NCBI RefSeq assembly: GCF_022539665.2
Contig: NC_081332.1
Span: forward strand, 2,637,884 to 2,701,883
Reading direction: 5' to 3'
Length of the DNA stretch: 64,000 bases
Source of the DNA: Daphnia carinata
Taxonomy: Eukaryota; Arthropoda; Branchiopoda; Diplostraca; Daphniidae
Position 1 is the stretch's first letter. Each line of letters opens with the position of its first letter. The notes under the pieces were generated by a model. It saw only the letters and a list, made by a program, of their open reading frames with translations, was not told the origin of the DNA and did no database searches. Below are positions 52,714-63,640 of the stretch, piece by piece. A program made the position numbers and the translations under genes.

Positions 52714-53723
52714 TCAGCGCCACCTTGGTTCCCTTCTCGTCACTATTACCTGACAGCAAGACAGACAAAATCGAACCTTGAGGATGTCTTCGTTGGCGGC
52801 GTGATCGGCAGGATTCTCTTGAACGAAAGAATAAAGTACTTTTCCTCCTTTGCCCACGACTAATAGACCTCCGTTTTGGTAACCGTCCCCGCGTAGATCT
52901 CCCCCTACTCCTCTCTCCTTGCCCTGCAAACAAAAACGAAAATAAAGGTTAAGACTCATGGAAAACACTATGGACAAGGTAGAGGTTTGAATGAAAATTT
53001 ACCAAGGCTGCTTGGCTGCGTGCAATTCGACTCAACAAAAGACCAGGTAAGCTCCAAATGGAAAAACGTTTGTATCCCAAGTCATTGAATGACTTCTTTT
53101 TTTCATCTATGTACAACTCTGTAAGAAGAAGCAACCATTAAACCATCAACCCATTAATAACACAATTATTGATTTACCTCCAGCCCAAAATTTCTTTTCC
53201 ACAAATTCTTCCACTCCCAACTCTTCAAGTCCGATACCGACCAGACGGACATTCTCTCGGCTGAGGCGAGGACTGAGTAGACTCAATTCCTGCGCTGCCA
53301 GCCGACAGAACATTCACCCAAATCGTCGCATGAAGAAGATGACACTTGTTTGCTCTTGCCATAATGATCCCAAGGTCACTTGCTACAATTTCAAATAAAG
53401 AAACAAATGAAACTGTTAGGTTTTGCTTCGTTTTGCATTTGATGTAAAATTTGAGTAAACAACACCATAATTTAAATCTAAATTTTATTTATTCTATTAG
53501 TTTGTCTGATGTTTTCGACACACAATTACTTGGCTCTGTAATGGACAGATAGCTATCAGCTAATAAAAGACTTAGTCTATTAGTACAAGTACCTGCATGT
53601 AAGACTAAATAAATGGGCAAAACAAATACAACTACTTGTTGTTTTTACCTGTTTAGTTGGCCACTTGGTTACTAGATTGACAGCGATTTTCGCCACGTCC
53701 ATTGTTTGACTCTTCTTGGACAT
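52714..53723 (-). CDS. PRXL2B (FAM213B)/SelU-family thioredoxin-fold protein, probable selenoprotein (in-frame TGA = Sec48)
   Basis: Peroxiredoxin-like PRXL2B proteins are redox enzymes reported as prostamide/prostaglandin F synthases; related SelU proteins carry selenocysteine. Four exons with in-phase GT-AG sites: 53723-53649 (MSKKSQTMDVAKIAVNLVTK...), 53382-53178, 53118-53003 and 52923-52714 (TGA). Exon 2 reads GSLWQEQTSVIFFMRRFG, then TGA (53316-53314), then MFCRLAAQELSLL. Homologues have GCxxCR at that place, so the TGA replaces the first cysteine and Cys51 is the second, giving UxxC. Sequence beyond the TGA stays conserved over three exons (NVRLVGIGLEELGVEEF, ELYIDEKKKSFNDLGYKRF, GGLLVVGKGGKVLY, FVQENPADH). 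With read-through the protein is about 201 residues, the normal length. The last ~20 residues (after NEDILKV) diverge, and an alternative splice there is possible. Confidence 0.88.
53314..53316 (-). other. Candidate selenocysteine codon (TGA)
   Basis: In-frame TGA at codon 48 of the PRXL2B/SelU gene, between ggg and atg-ttc-tgt. It occupies the first position of the redox CxxC motif. No intron can remove it: the only nearby GT..AG pair (gtgaat to gcgcag) would be about 28 nt long and would delete the motif. A SECIS element remains to be found. Confidence 0.75.
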
Positions 53724-54279
53724 GGTAGGAAAAAGAATAAAGAATTGTTAGAGCCTATTCAAGAATATAATCTCAAGTTATTCCCTTCACCTTTAAGCTT
53801 ACCGATTATGACTACCGTTTTCTATCTTATCTTCACTTGCTTTATTGTTTTCAACGTTCGGATTACGTAATGTCGTCTGCTTCACCGAGAATAGCAAGTT
53901 GATAGCCAAATTTCATAAAAAAAGAAATTTGCATTTTTAAGTTATGACTTCATTAATTTGGCGAACTATTCTAAAATATTGTTTTAAAAAATAATGATTA
54001 GTTTCCTATTTCTAGAATTTTCCGAATTGTGTTTACAATAACGGCCGTCAGATGCCGTTGGGATTTGTTTTTTAGTAGGGGCCAGTGACAATAAAACCCT
54101 GGTGTCCATGCTTGTTTCTTTCTACTCGATTGCCGTCCTCTTCAGCGAGAAGGTCAGTTGTGTGCATTGATGATAAACGACGAATTCGTTCGTCACGTTC
54201 AGCTTTTTTGTCTCTAGTTTGTCAACAACAGGTGGGTCGGAGCAGGGGGTGAGGAAAGATCCAGAAGAACTTTAAGGAA
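53724..54279. promoter_or_regulatory. Divergent promoter region shared by PRXL2B/SelU (-) and MTHFR (+)
   Basis: Only 556 bp separate the two ATGs, and this must include both 5' untranslated regions. No TATA box is obvious on either side. A bidirectional promoter is inferred from geometry. Confidence 0.5.
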
Positions 54280-56856
54280 ATGAGGCCGAAACTCGATTAT
54301 AATTCGGACGGTGGTCTGTGCAGCAGTTCTGCAAGTGTTTCCGGCGAAGACACTCCCAATCGCGATGAGCGGTCTCAAAGCCCGACGGATTTTGATTATA
54401 GTTCTGGTAACTCTACTCTGGCAGATAAGATTCGCTCGCGAGTTGAAAGTGGCGAAAAATTTTTCTCCCTCGAATTCTTCCCACCCAGAACCAAAGAGGG
54501 TGCTGTCAATCTATTAGCAAGGTGTGTCCAGTTGGTTGAACTCCATTTAGAAAGACAAACGTAATCACAACATAATTTGTTTCAAAAGATTCGAAAGGCT
54601 GAGGTTAGCTTGCCCTTTGTTTTGCGATGTCACGTGGCATCCGGCAGGAAATCCTGGTGGAGATACAGAGACATCGTCGATGACGATCGCCAGTGCGGCG
54701 CTTAATTATTGCGGTCTCGAGACAATGTTGCATTTGACGTGCTGCAATCTCAGTCGCGAGGACGTAATCAAACATCTCAACAGGGCGAGAGAAATGGGCA
54801 TCAGGAATATTCTAGCCCTTAGGGGAGGTAATGTTCTTTGTCTCTAGTTTAGTGGTACATTCTGACGCAAGATGGCGTTGGATGTTCCTCCAAAAGCCTA
54901 AATTTTTGTAGTTAATTTTATTTAAACACATCATGATTATGCAGATCCCCCGATCGGTCAAGATTGGCATCCACCGGAAAATGGATTAAAATATGCAGTT
55001 GATCTTGTCCGGTTGATTCGTGATCTCTTTGGCGACGATTTCAGCATTTGCGTGGCTGGATATCCCACTGGTCATCCTGATGCTACTTCCTACGAAGCCG
55101 ATTTACTACACTTGAAAGAGAAGGTATTATGGTCTCGATTTTTTTTTTGTCCTTCCTTATTCATTATTTTAAATAATAGGTGGATGCAGGGGCTGATTTC
55201 ATCATCACTCAGTTATTCTTCCGCGCCGAAACGTTCGTCAAATTTGTGAGTGACTGCAGAGCATTGGGTATCAACGTGCCCATCATTCCTGGAGTGATGC
55301 CTATCCAGTCGTACGATTCTCTCCGCCAAATAGCTAAACTTTCTAAATTGGAAGTGCCTGAAGAAATCATAAACATTGTAGCGCCCCTCAAAGACAATGA
55401 CGAAGCCATCCGAAATTATGGCGTCCAGCAGGCCGTCACTCTCATTCGTGAATTGTTTAATGCCGGTGTAGCGCCCGGCGTTCATTTCTACACGCTCAAC
55501 AGAGAAGTGGCTACGACAGCTATTTTGAAGCAACTGGGTCTATGGGTCACCGAACCGAGACGGCCTTTACCTTGGCGTAGGGCTGCCAACGCCAAACGAA
55601 GCACAGAGACGGTCCGTCCCATCTTTTGGTCGTCGAGGCCTAAGGCCTACATTTACCGGACTCGTCATTGGGATGAATTTCCTAACGGACGTTGGGGCAA
55701 ATCCGATTCGCCCGCATTCGGAGAGCTCAAAGATTATTATCTGTTTTACTTGAAGGTATTTCTGATGTTGATTTTTTGCTATTTTCAATTTTAATTTCCC
55801 ATCAAAAATCAATAGAGTAAGAGCTCCAAAAATGATCTGCTGCGCATGTGGGGAGAGGAATTATGTTCCGAACAAGATGTTTGGGATGTTTTTCATTGCT
55901 ACCTGTCGGGACAGCCCAACAAATGTGGCGTCAAAATTACGAAAATCGCCTGGAACGATGAAGAGCTGAGCTCAGAGACATCACTTCTTCAAGAGAAATT
56001 ATCTGAATTCAACAAAAAGGGAGTGTTGACTATCAATTCTCAGGTTTGACTGACTTTGTTGTACATTGTCATCAGCTTTTATTAACACTACATTTTCTTT
56101 AAATTAGCCAAATGTGAATGGAGCTCTGAGTGATGATCCAGTCGTCGGATGGGGACCCAGAGGCGGTTATGTTTATCAAAAAGCTTATCTCGAATTTTTC
56201 ACGGGCCAAGCCAATGTTCAGGCTCTTTTAAAAGTATTGCCCAGTTTTCCTAGGGTCAATTTCCACATCATCAACAGCAACGTATATTTACTTAATCCCT
56301 ACATTAACTCTTGGTATTCTAAATTAAGATATTTTCATTTCATCAGGGCACGGCGGATTACACCAACTGCCACAGACACAGGCCAGTTGCTGTGACTTGG
56401 GGCGTTTTCCCCGGACGTGAAGTCCTTCAGCCGACCGTCGTCGACCCCGTCTCGTTCAAAGTGTGGAAAGACGAAGCCTTTGCTCTATGGGGTGAACAGT
56501 GGGGCAAACTCTACCCGGAAAAGTCGACGTCCAGGGACGTGTTGACACGAATCTCGGAGACGTACTACCTCGTCAACCTGGTGGACAACGACTTTCCTCG
56601 AGAGAGTTGTCTTTGGGACCTTCTCAACGCCATGTTTGCCCAGCGCGAGTTGGACAGCATGAGCGATTTTATCCAGCAAGACTCTGACGTCCACCTGGAC
56701 GATGTCGCCCACTACGAAAATGGTCTGAGATTGACGAGACGCCAAGATTCACGAGGCGATGGGAGCTACACTCATTACACGATGGAAGAACTGGTGGAAG
56801 CTGCACATCGTCAAGAAATGCATGATGAAATTGTGACGGGCGAAGGAAACGAGTGA
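54280..56856 (+). CDS. MTHFR: Methylenetetrahydrofolate reductase
   Basis: FAD enzyme that reduces 5,10-methylene-THF to 5-methyl-THF with NADPH and supplies methyl groups for methionine synthesis in the cytosol. Seven exons: 54280-54521, 54589-54827, 54945-55123, 55180-55755, 55816-56043, 56108-56281 and 56347-56856 (TGA). The N-terminus is Ser/Thr/Asp-rich (residues ~8-45, with a [12 protein letters not shown] element), like the phosphorylated regulatory tail of the animal enzyme. The catalytic barrel then follows: [70 protein letters not shown]. The linker [20 protein letters not shown] leads to the regulatory, SAM-binding domain ([60 protein letters not shown]). The length of about 715 residues includes an acidic C-terminal extension. 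Confidence 0.96.
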
Positions 56857-57540
56857 CATATTTTTTTAACTTTTCTCTACAAGAATCTTTTCTGGGAGGA
56901 CAACAATAGTTAGGAATTCTATTTTGAAATGATTTTGAATCTTTATTTTGTGCGTCCTTATTTTTAAACGATGCCATAAAAAGAAATTTAGGAGTTGTGG
57001 CATTACATTGAAGGATGGGTGCATTTAATTTAAAAAAAGGATAATAGAAAAATGCAACACTGTATGGCCTTGATCTCTTTCGTTTTTTTACCATCACAAA
57101 AGCTACTGTCAATTTACCGGGCTTTTTTCAGCCCCCTCCTCAAGCATATGTAAAAAAAACAAACAAACAAGTCAGTTCCATCCCCTCAAATTTAAATGAG
57201 ATGTGCTACCACTTTCGAGACGTTTTTCTTTTGTTTCAAAGGGAGGGAATATCTATTTGCACGATTTGGAAAGGACCAATTAGCATCAACTTGGGACGAT
57301 AGGGAAGAGAAGATGAGAAACGTGATCGTGTCTCGCATTTGAATTTGTTTCTTTATGCTGTCGACATGCGGTTTTCTGCTTGCCGTGTTACGTTTTAGCT
57401 TATCTCGTCGTACTTTGACTATGGCATAATCGTGAGAACCTTGGTCGTGTTTTCGTGACCTATCTGCGGTTTATGGCTTTGGAAATTCACGGGCTTTTAA
57501 GAATTGTAATTACATTAAACGAATAGCTGATTGTCAACAC
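56857..57540. other. MTHFR 3' region and spacer
   Basis: Contains the MTHFR 3' untranslated region. No other gene is recognised. Confidence 0.5.
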
Positions 57541-57600
57541 ATGGGCGGCGTCTTGGAAGAGAAAGATTCTCACGAGAAGATTTTTACAACAGGGCAAAAG
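57541..57600 (+). CDS. Candidate alternative first coding exon A
   Basis: ATG followed by 20 codons (MGGVLEEKDSHEKIFTTGQK) ends exactly at a strong donor, gtgagt, in phase 0. Gly2 would permit N-myristoylation. No downstream + strand exon was found before the right edge. It may therefore be one of several 5' exons of a gene lying further right. Family not recognised. Confidence 0.4.
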
Positions 57601-58458
57601 GTGAGTACGATCGTTTACTGATATTCTGAGACTTTGTCATAGATTAAGTTGATTTACACTCTAAATACTTGTGAAATACTTGGCTTTCTTGCAATGTCGA
57701 TTAGTGCATAGAAATTGACGTCCTTTCCACGAACTCGTAAATGATTTACAAATTATCTACTGTACGTCAATTGACTCCATGTAAGAATTGTTAGAAAACT
57801 TGATTAGCACAAGCAGAAAATGGCGGTTGTATTATTACATCGTCACGTTTGTCGACTCATTTCGCTGTACGTTTCGACATGTGTATCAGCACGTTTCGTA
57901 GCTTTTTGCTCGTGTCTTTAATTGTTTCGTGTTTCTTGTGTTGATACAACAAACAATAGTTGAGGAAATTCTATAAACTTGCTTCTCATCTTCTTTTGCT
58001 GTCGAAATCGTAGTCATCCATGAAATTTATTGAGACTTGTGTTGCTCCCCGAACAACTTTCCTTTTTGGAGGCAAAATGCATTTGTTATTTGATTGTTTT
58101 CTACTTATTCAGTTTAACTAGATTAGTTCCATTTTTGTGTTGTCAGTCCATGGAATTCAACTTAGCAAATCATTCAGCCTAGTCATCTTTAATGTTCCAT
58201 CCCAACACGAGTTGCCAGTGGACCGGAACAAGTTAACACGGTCCATCGCTCTTCATTGTTATTCAAATCTTAATCATTCATCACAAGTGTCCCACTTGTC
58301 AAATATTTTAGAACGAACCTAAAGGGAGGAAAAGGACAACACGATTTATTTCACGGCCGCTCATCTTTAAGTGGTACCCAATTTACTCGTTATTTTCTAA
58401 CCAATATTCAAATGTGTCATCTTAATCTTTCTACAGTTTTCCCATTGAAATATCTGTA

Positions 58459-58524
58459 ATGGACCGAAACAAAAATTTCGTTCCGGCTGAACAAGAAAAA
58501 TCCAGCCACGACCTAGATAAGTTG
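58459..58524 (+). CDS. Candidate alternative first coding exon B
   Basis: ATG plus 21 codons (MDRNKNFVPAEQEKSSHDL then DKL) ends at the donor gtaagc, again in phase 0. The similar layout to segments A and C suggests alternative promoters feeding one downstream exon. Function unknown. Confidence 0.4.
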
Positions 58525-59656
58525 GTAAGCATCGGTTGCAAGTTTTGTTATCACTTTCACTGTTTGTTGTTTACTTTTCATGACCTCACGTTGTGTGGTT
58601 GTTAGATTTACGCATCGCCACCCATCGCCACCCATCGCCATTTTGTAATATCGAGCGACACGTGGTTACCAGAAAAGTAAGAGACGATCAAACGTTATGA
58701 AACATCATTTTCTATTTTTAGTTCCCTCGTAAATGACCGTGACGTTGATTGCCATCAACCAGTCTTACATCATAACTAATTTTGCGTTCCGCTTTGTAAT
58801 GGCCGCTCTAGTTACATGGGCCGAAGATGTCCAGTCTTGTGCGTTGTGACATTTTTCAAATCAGCTGGATATCACATTTGGGTCCATTCTTCCCCTTTTT
58901 CTGATGTGGTTAATAATTTCATTTATTTAAAAGAGCAATTGTTGTAGGAATACAGGAACGCCGTTGTTGGAAGAGAAAACAAGTAGGGCCCATCCAGCAC
59001 GACTTTCCCTGAGCCTCAATCAAACGATTCATATTCAATCTTTTTATTTTCTTTAACCAACTCCTTTTCCCATCGTGTTGCGTTAAGTAATTGCCATTGC
59101 AATTGTGCCAGCTCAACCGCAATTCATTGAGGTATTTTTATATTTTGTTCTTAATAAACTTTGTTGTTAATGTTGTCGCTGCAGGAATGTGCACAAACAG
59201 CCCTTGCTTAACCACCGTTTATTATTACAAAAAGAGAAGAGGTAGTGAATAAAGGATTGTTCACGAATGGACAAATCGAGGTAATTAATGAAGGACGATA
59301 TGGACGAGTTGCAGGAAGGTCGGGATTAAACGGCAAAGTCATGGATTTGGGCAAGTTGAGTTATTATTCATCTTTGGCGACGATAATCATTAATTCCTAC
59401 CCACATTTTTATTAGACGGCGATGTTGTGGTGTCGTTTGTTTTACACCTTCGAGGAAACAACTGAATCGTTAGCAAAGTGTCCTTAATCGGTAATTTCGT
59501 TTTGATATCTTTAGCATTACGTTCATTTGATCCTAGTCATTAACAATTTTCATGTTTTTATTATCCTTGAATAGATGAAATGCTGAGCACTTGTGTATTT
59601 AACTTTCGACAATTTTTGCGTATACATTGAGTGAATTAGTCAGCAAAAGTAGTCGA
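58525..59656. other. Non-coding stretch between candidate first exons
   Basis: No supported gene. A very short ATG-to-donor piece near 59268-59281 (MDKS, gtaatt) exists but is in a different phase from the other candidates. Confidence 0.4.
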
Positions 59657-59689
59657 ATGATGATTACATTATGGAAGATGAACTATAAG
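59657..59689 (+). CDS. Candidate alternative first coding exon C
   Basis: ATG plus ten codons (MMITLWKMNYK) ends at the donor gtaagc in phase 0. It is short, so on its own the evidence is weak; its interest comes from sharing strand and phase with segments A and B. Confidence 0.3.
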
Positions 59690-59824
59690 GTAAGCGTTCG
59701 AATTAATAAGCCTTGTTATAATCTACTCTATTAGAAATGAATAAGCTTTATAAAAGAACGGGGTGGAGTTTTGTCATCCCGATTGATTGGCAATTTCTTG
59801 TTTGTCTTTTTACGTTTAAAATAA

Positions 59825-62523
59825 TTAATACAAACGCCATCCTACAGGAGAATAGACGACAGATCGAGCTCGATTACTGGCCCTTGCGCTGGCTCCCAGT
59901 GCGTTACCAGCTGGATATTTGGCAGCATCAACACCTGGAACGTACGATGAAGCAGAACGTTGATTATTGTTTCCAAAGAAGAAAGTCGATGTAGCCTCAC
60001 CGTACGAAGCCGTTGACGATGCTACTTTCTGCTGTTGTTGGCGGTAATCACCGTGAAATAATTGACCTTCTCCTACGCTGTAAGACGTTTCTTCCACAGA
60101 TCCTTTCCTGCTGCTGTAACTGTCCGCTGCTGGGCTGGAAGGGTAACTTGAAGCTCCTCCATATCCGGATGCGCTGGCCGATGGTTGTTGGAAAACTGCA
60201 GTTGGGGGCATGTAATTTTCAGCCGGTTTGTTCTCGTAATTGGTCGATGAACTTTCGTAACCGGGCTGCTGGGCTGCAGCGTAAGGGGTGGCTGTTCCAG
60301 CTGATGAGTAAGTAGCAGTGGGTGGGAGATAACTGTCGGAAGGTTTCTGTACGTTGTCGTATGTTGCAGTTGCTGAACCCGAGGATGGTTGAGATGCAGC
60401 CCCGTAGTTGGATGATCCAGCTGTGGATGGATAAGAAGCAGCTGGAGGAGGTGGCAAGTAACTGTTGGAAGGCTCTTCATAGGAAACTGCTGGAGCTAGT
60501 GAAGAGGATTGCCCTACAGATCCGTAGTTGGATGATCCAGCAGGTGCCTGATAAACAGCAGCCACAGGAGGTAAATAACTGCTGGAAGGCTCTTCGTAGG
60601 GAATTGCTTGCGAAGATCCGTATCCTGATGAAGAAGATTGTTGTGTTGCAGGAGTTTCATAATTCGATGATCCAGCAGCACCGTAGGCCACATTAGCAGT
60701 AGAAACGGGTGGAGGAGGTAAGTAACTGTTGGACGGCTGTTCGAACGAGATTGCTGATTGTTGAGGGGAAGTGTAGCTGGATGCTGAAGATTGTTGCCCG
60801 GCAGCGGGTTGAGTGTAGGCAACAGTGGGAGGAGGTAAATAACTGTCTGAAGGTTTATTCTGTTCGTAGGAAATTGCGGGTCCCTGAGAAGAAGATTGTT
60901 GTCCTGTAGCTGCATAATTAGATGATCCACTAGCAGGTGAAGAGTAGGCAGCAGCTGTGGGGGCAGGAGGAGGCAAGTAACTGTCGGAAGGCTTATTCTG
61001 TTCGTACGAAGCTGCAGATCCTTGTGAAGATGAACTAATAGAAGACGGTCCAGCAGCGGAAGCAGACTGATAGGTCGAAGGAGGAGGTGGCAAGTAATTT
61101 TCAGATGGTTTCTGCACATTCTCGTACGCTGAAGAAACTTGGGAAGAAGATGATTGTTGTCCAGCATTGCCGTAATTGGCTTGTCCGGCTGGTGGAGGAG
61201 GCAAGTAACTGTCGGAAGGTTTAACCTGTTCGTAAGAGATTGCTGATGCTTGGGGGGAGCCGTAACTGGATGCTTGTCCATTAGCTCCATAACCAGCAGA
61301 TGATCCAGCAGAGGGGGCAGTGTATGCAGCAGCCGTGGGAAGTGGAGGAGTTAAATACCTTTCAGAAGGTTTCTGGATACTTCCACTATAGGCAGCCTGT
61401 TGCTGGGATGCCTGAGGTGATGACCCGTAATTATTCTGTCCGGCAGCACCTGCGCCATAAGCTGATCCTTGTTGTTGTCCTCCAGTAGATTTGCTGCTGT
61501 CGTAAGAAGATCCTGCCGTGCCAGAAGAAGATCCATAATTGTTGCTACCTGTTGATTGTCCGTAGCTGCTGGTGGGCTGCTGTTGCGCGGGTGAATTAGG
61601 AGGTACGTAGGCATTAGTTGTTGGTTTCGGTACGTTATTGTAACTGGATGATCCTTGTGATGACGAACCAATTGCTGATTGTCCTATAGCTCCTCCGTAA
61701 GCAGTTGGTTGTTGTTGGTTGAGGTAGTTGGATGAAGAAGTGGCCCCCTGATTGTAGCCGGCAGAGCCGCTGGATGAAGATGGTCCGTATCCAGCCGCTT
61801 GTTGTTGTGATGAAGATCCGTAATTGTTTTTAGCTGGAGCTTCGTAAGGTTTGGCTTCTCCTTCGTACTTGACCTCGGCGACGAATCCGCTGTCTCCTTG
61901 TACCCGATAGGTAACGACTTGCGTACGTCCATCCGGAAGCAAAACGCGATAGGATCCAGTCACAACATCACCGTCGCTCTTTTCCTGATGGGCGTAGTCG
62001 TTGTTGGTTGGCTCGTCTTTCACCGCCCAAGAGAAATCGTAAGGCATTCCCTTCTGTTTTTCACACCAATTAAAATGATGAACGAGTTTCTTTCAAATTA
62101 AATCTTAGGGATGTTTTACCTTTGCTGTGTCGTAGGCGTTGCTCGATCCGTATGTTCCGGCTGGGGATTTCTCATTTTGGTAAGTGGCCACTGCTGGTTT
62201 ATTTTCTTGTTGGTTGTTGTATCCGCTGCTAGCCGATTGTTGATAGGACGAGGTGATGGCCGGATAACCTCCGCCGATTTGTGGCTGTTGGTAAGTACCA
62301 GTGGGTTGTTGCTGAATTTGTTGGTTCTGATAATTGGTAGAACGTTCAATCTTTTTGGTCAATTTGCGCAGACCAAAACTGCCGGCCAGTTGATCGTAGT
62401 CGATTAACTGAGCGTTGACGATGGCCACCAACCCAATGGCCAAAACGAGTGCGGAAATCTGTTGAAATATTTTACGTTAAAATTCAATCTGCTTTCTTTT
62501 GACGAAATCACCTTTACCTTCAT
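59825..62523 (-). CDS. RR-type cuticle protein with pro-resilin-like YLPPP repeats
   Basis: Secreted structural protein of the exoskeleton that binds chitin. Exon 1 codes only MK (ATG 62521-62523, donor at 62517). Exon 2 (62458-62120) completes the signal peptide (ISALVLAIGLVAIVNA) and is Gln/Tyr-rich. Exon 3 (62053-59825) holds the rest, about 857 residues in all. The chitin-binding R&R domain opens exon 3 (PYDFSWAVKDEPTNNDYAHQ, EKSDGDVVTGSYRVLLPDG, then GFVAEVKYEGEAKPY). About ten imperfect repeats of roughly 40 residues follow, each with a core like KPSDSYLPPPP separated by Ser/Gln/Ala/Tyr-rich linkers. The PSDSY and SYLPP cores resemble Drosophila resilin elastic repeats, and the many Tyr residues could form dityrosine cross-links. 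The split signal peptide after codon 2 is typical of arthropod cuticle genes. Confidence 0.92.
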
Positions 62524-62637
62524 TGCAGTTACTTAAAAACGATTGAGGCTTTAATTTCGAGAGTAGAAAGAAAATGAGAGCAGTTGCACGGTCGGTAGCT
62601 GAAATGGTTTCTGTGCCAAAAGTGTAAGGACGTGTGT

Positions 62638-62645
62638 CTTATATA
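62638..62645 (-). promoter_or_regulatory. TATA box of the cuticle protein gene
   Basis: TATATAAG on the minus strand, about 115 bp upstream of the ATG. That leaves room for a short 5' untranslated region starting near 62610. TATA boxes are usual for arthropod cuticle genes. Confidence 0.7.
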
Positions 62646-63171
62646 CTAGTGGAGAGAGTGTGTGCACAAGATCTAGAGACGACGTTGCTCATCTCTTGCT
62701 GGGCTAGTGGTATCGTGGAATGAAACAGTGGGTGGGCGGGAGTCTATAGATTTACCCGCCTCTCTCTCTCATCATTTTTGGCCGCGTGTGAGAGAAGTTT
62801 AAAATGAGTGCAAAGGGAAAGTAAGGTCAGGATAATCATCACATCCATAATATAATGTACGCAATTTTCTTCAAAAGTTGTATCTCTTTGCTAGACAGTT
62901 TTATCAGTGCGAAGAATCCCGTCGCTGATGAGGGCCGTGTAGGAGTACATCTCGATGAAACGCGGCGTGAGCCACACATGCGGGATTTTGGGGGAGAAAT
63001 GCGCTCACGATATATTTTGTTTAATATGTGCAGGAGAGTAAACTTGGCGTAGACGAAGAGAAATTTTCGGGTCACCTGCGAAAACGATCGTTTTCTGGCC
63101 TTCATTCTCGTGCCAAAAAATGTGATAGCGATTGCGTGTTGTTGGCAGATTCACTTTAATCCGTCATTTGT
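62646..63171. other. Upstream region of the cuticle gene
   Basis: Holds a CT run near 62762-62770. Short frames occur on both strands near 62840-63105, but none has a recognised motif. Confidence 0.4.
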
Positions 63172-63594
63172 TTAATTAGCCGAAATTCCGTAATCATATC
63201 GAAAGCGCCAGCCATTGTCTAAGATGCGTGTTTCTGATGAGCACCAAAGATGACACCATACCAACATTATGTGTGGCTCGAGATGGGGCATATGAAATCC
63301 GTTGTTTTCCCAAACCAAGAAGTAGAGTGAAAGGCAACGTGGCATTGAATTAGACGGCATTTCAGTTTGCATTGTATGAATCGAGGCAACAATGGGACTT
63401 GTTATATCCAACAATTCATAACGCGCGGTGATGTCAACTTTTTCCTGTCTTGATTGGGTGATCACTTTCGTCAATACTTGCTCAACATTTTTGACCAAAC
63501 TTTCAATTTCCGCTTCAAAGCCTCCCAGCTTGTTTCTGCAGTAGAGAAACTGCGTAGTGCTGCAACTCGTTGTGTCTATTTTACAATCATCCAT
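63172..63594 (-). CDS. Hypothetical small protein with an amphipathic helix, TATA-driven
   Basis: Open for about 140 codons from ATG 63592-63594 (MDDCKIDTTSCSTTQF) to the stop at 63172. An upstream in-frame ATG at 63609 lies only about 25 bp from a TATA box, so it is probably at or before the transcription start, and 63594 is the better start. The region GFEAEIESLVKNVEQVLTKV looks like a real amphipathic helix. The C-terminal third is less protein-like, so an intron may lie there. I do not recognise the family. Confidence 0.4.
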   Translation of the reverse strand: MDDCKIDTTSCSTTQFLYCRNKLGGFEAEIESLVKNVEQVLTKVITQSRQEKVDITARYELLDITSPIVASIHTMQTEMPSNSMPRCLSLYFLVWENNGFHMPHLEPHIMLVWCHLWCSSETRILDNGWRFRYDYGISAN

Positions 63595-63633
63595 GTTATT
63601 AATTTTCATCGGTTGCGGCCCGCCTATCCCCGT

Positions 63634-63640
63634 TTTTATA
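63634..63640 (-). promoter_or_regulatory. TATA box upstream of the small hypothetical gene
   Basis: TATAAAA on the minus strand within tctataaaaacgggg, about 40 bp from the ATG at 63594. Confidence 0.55.

Noticed and set aside
53287-53317. Splicing out the TGA of the PRXL2B/SelU gene as a tiny intron (gtgaat...gcgcag)
   Set aside because: The interval is about 28 nt, shorter than any intron here. It would shift the frame and remove the conserved second cysteine.
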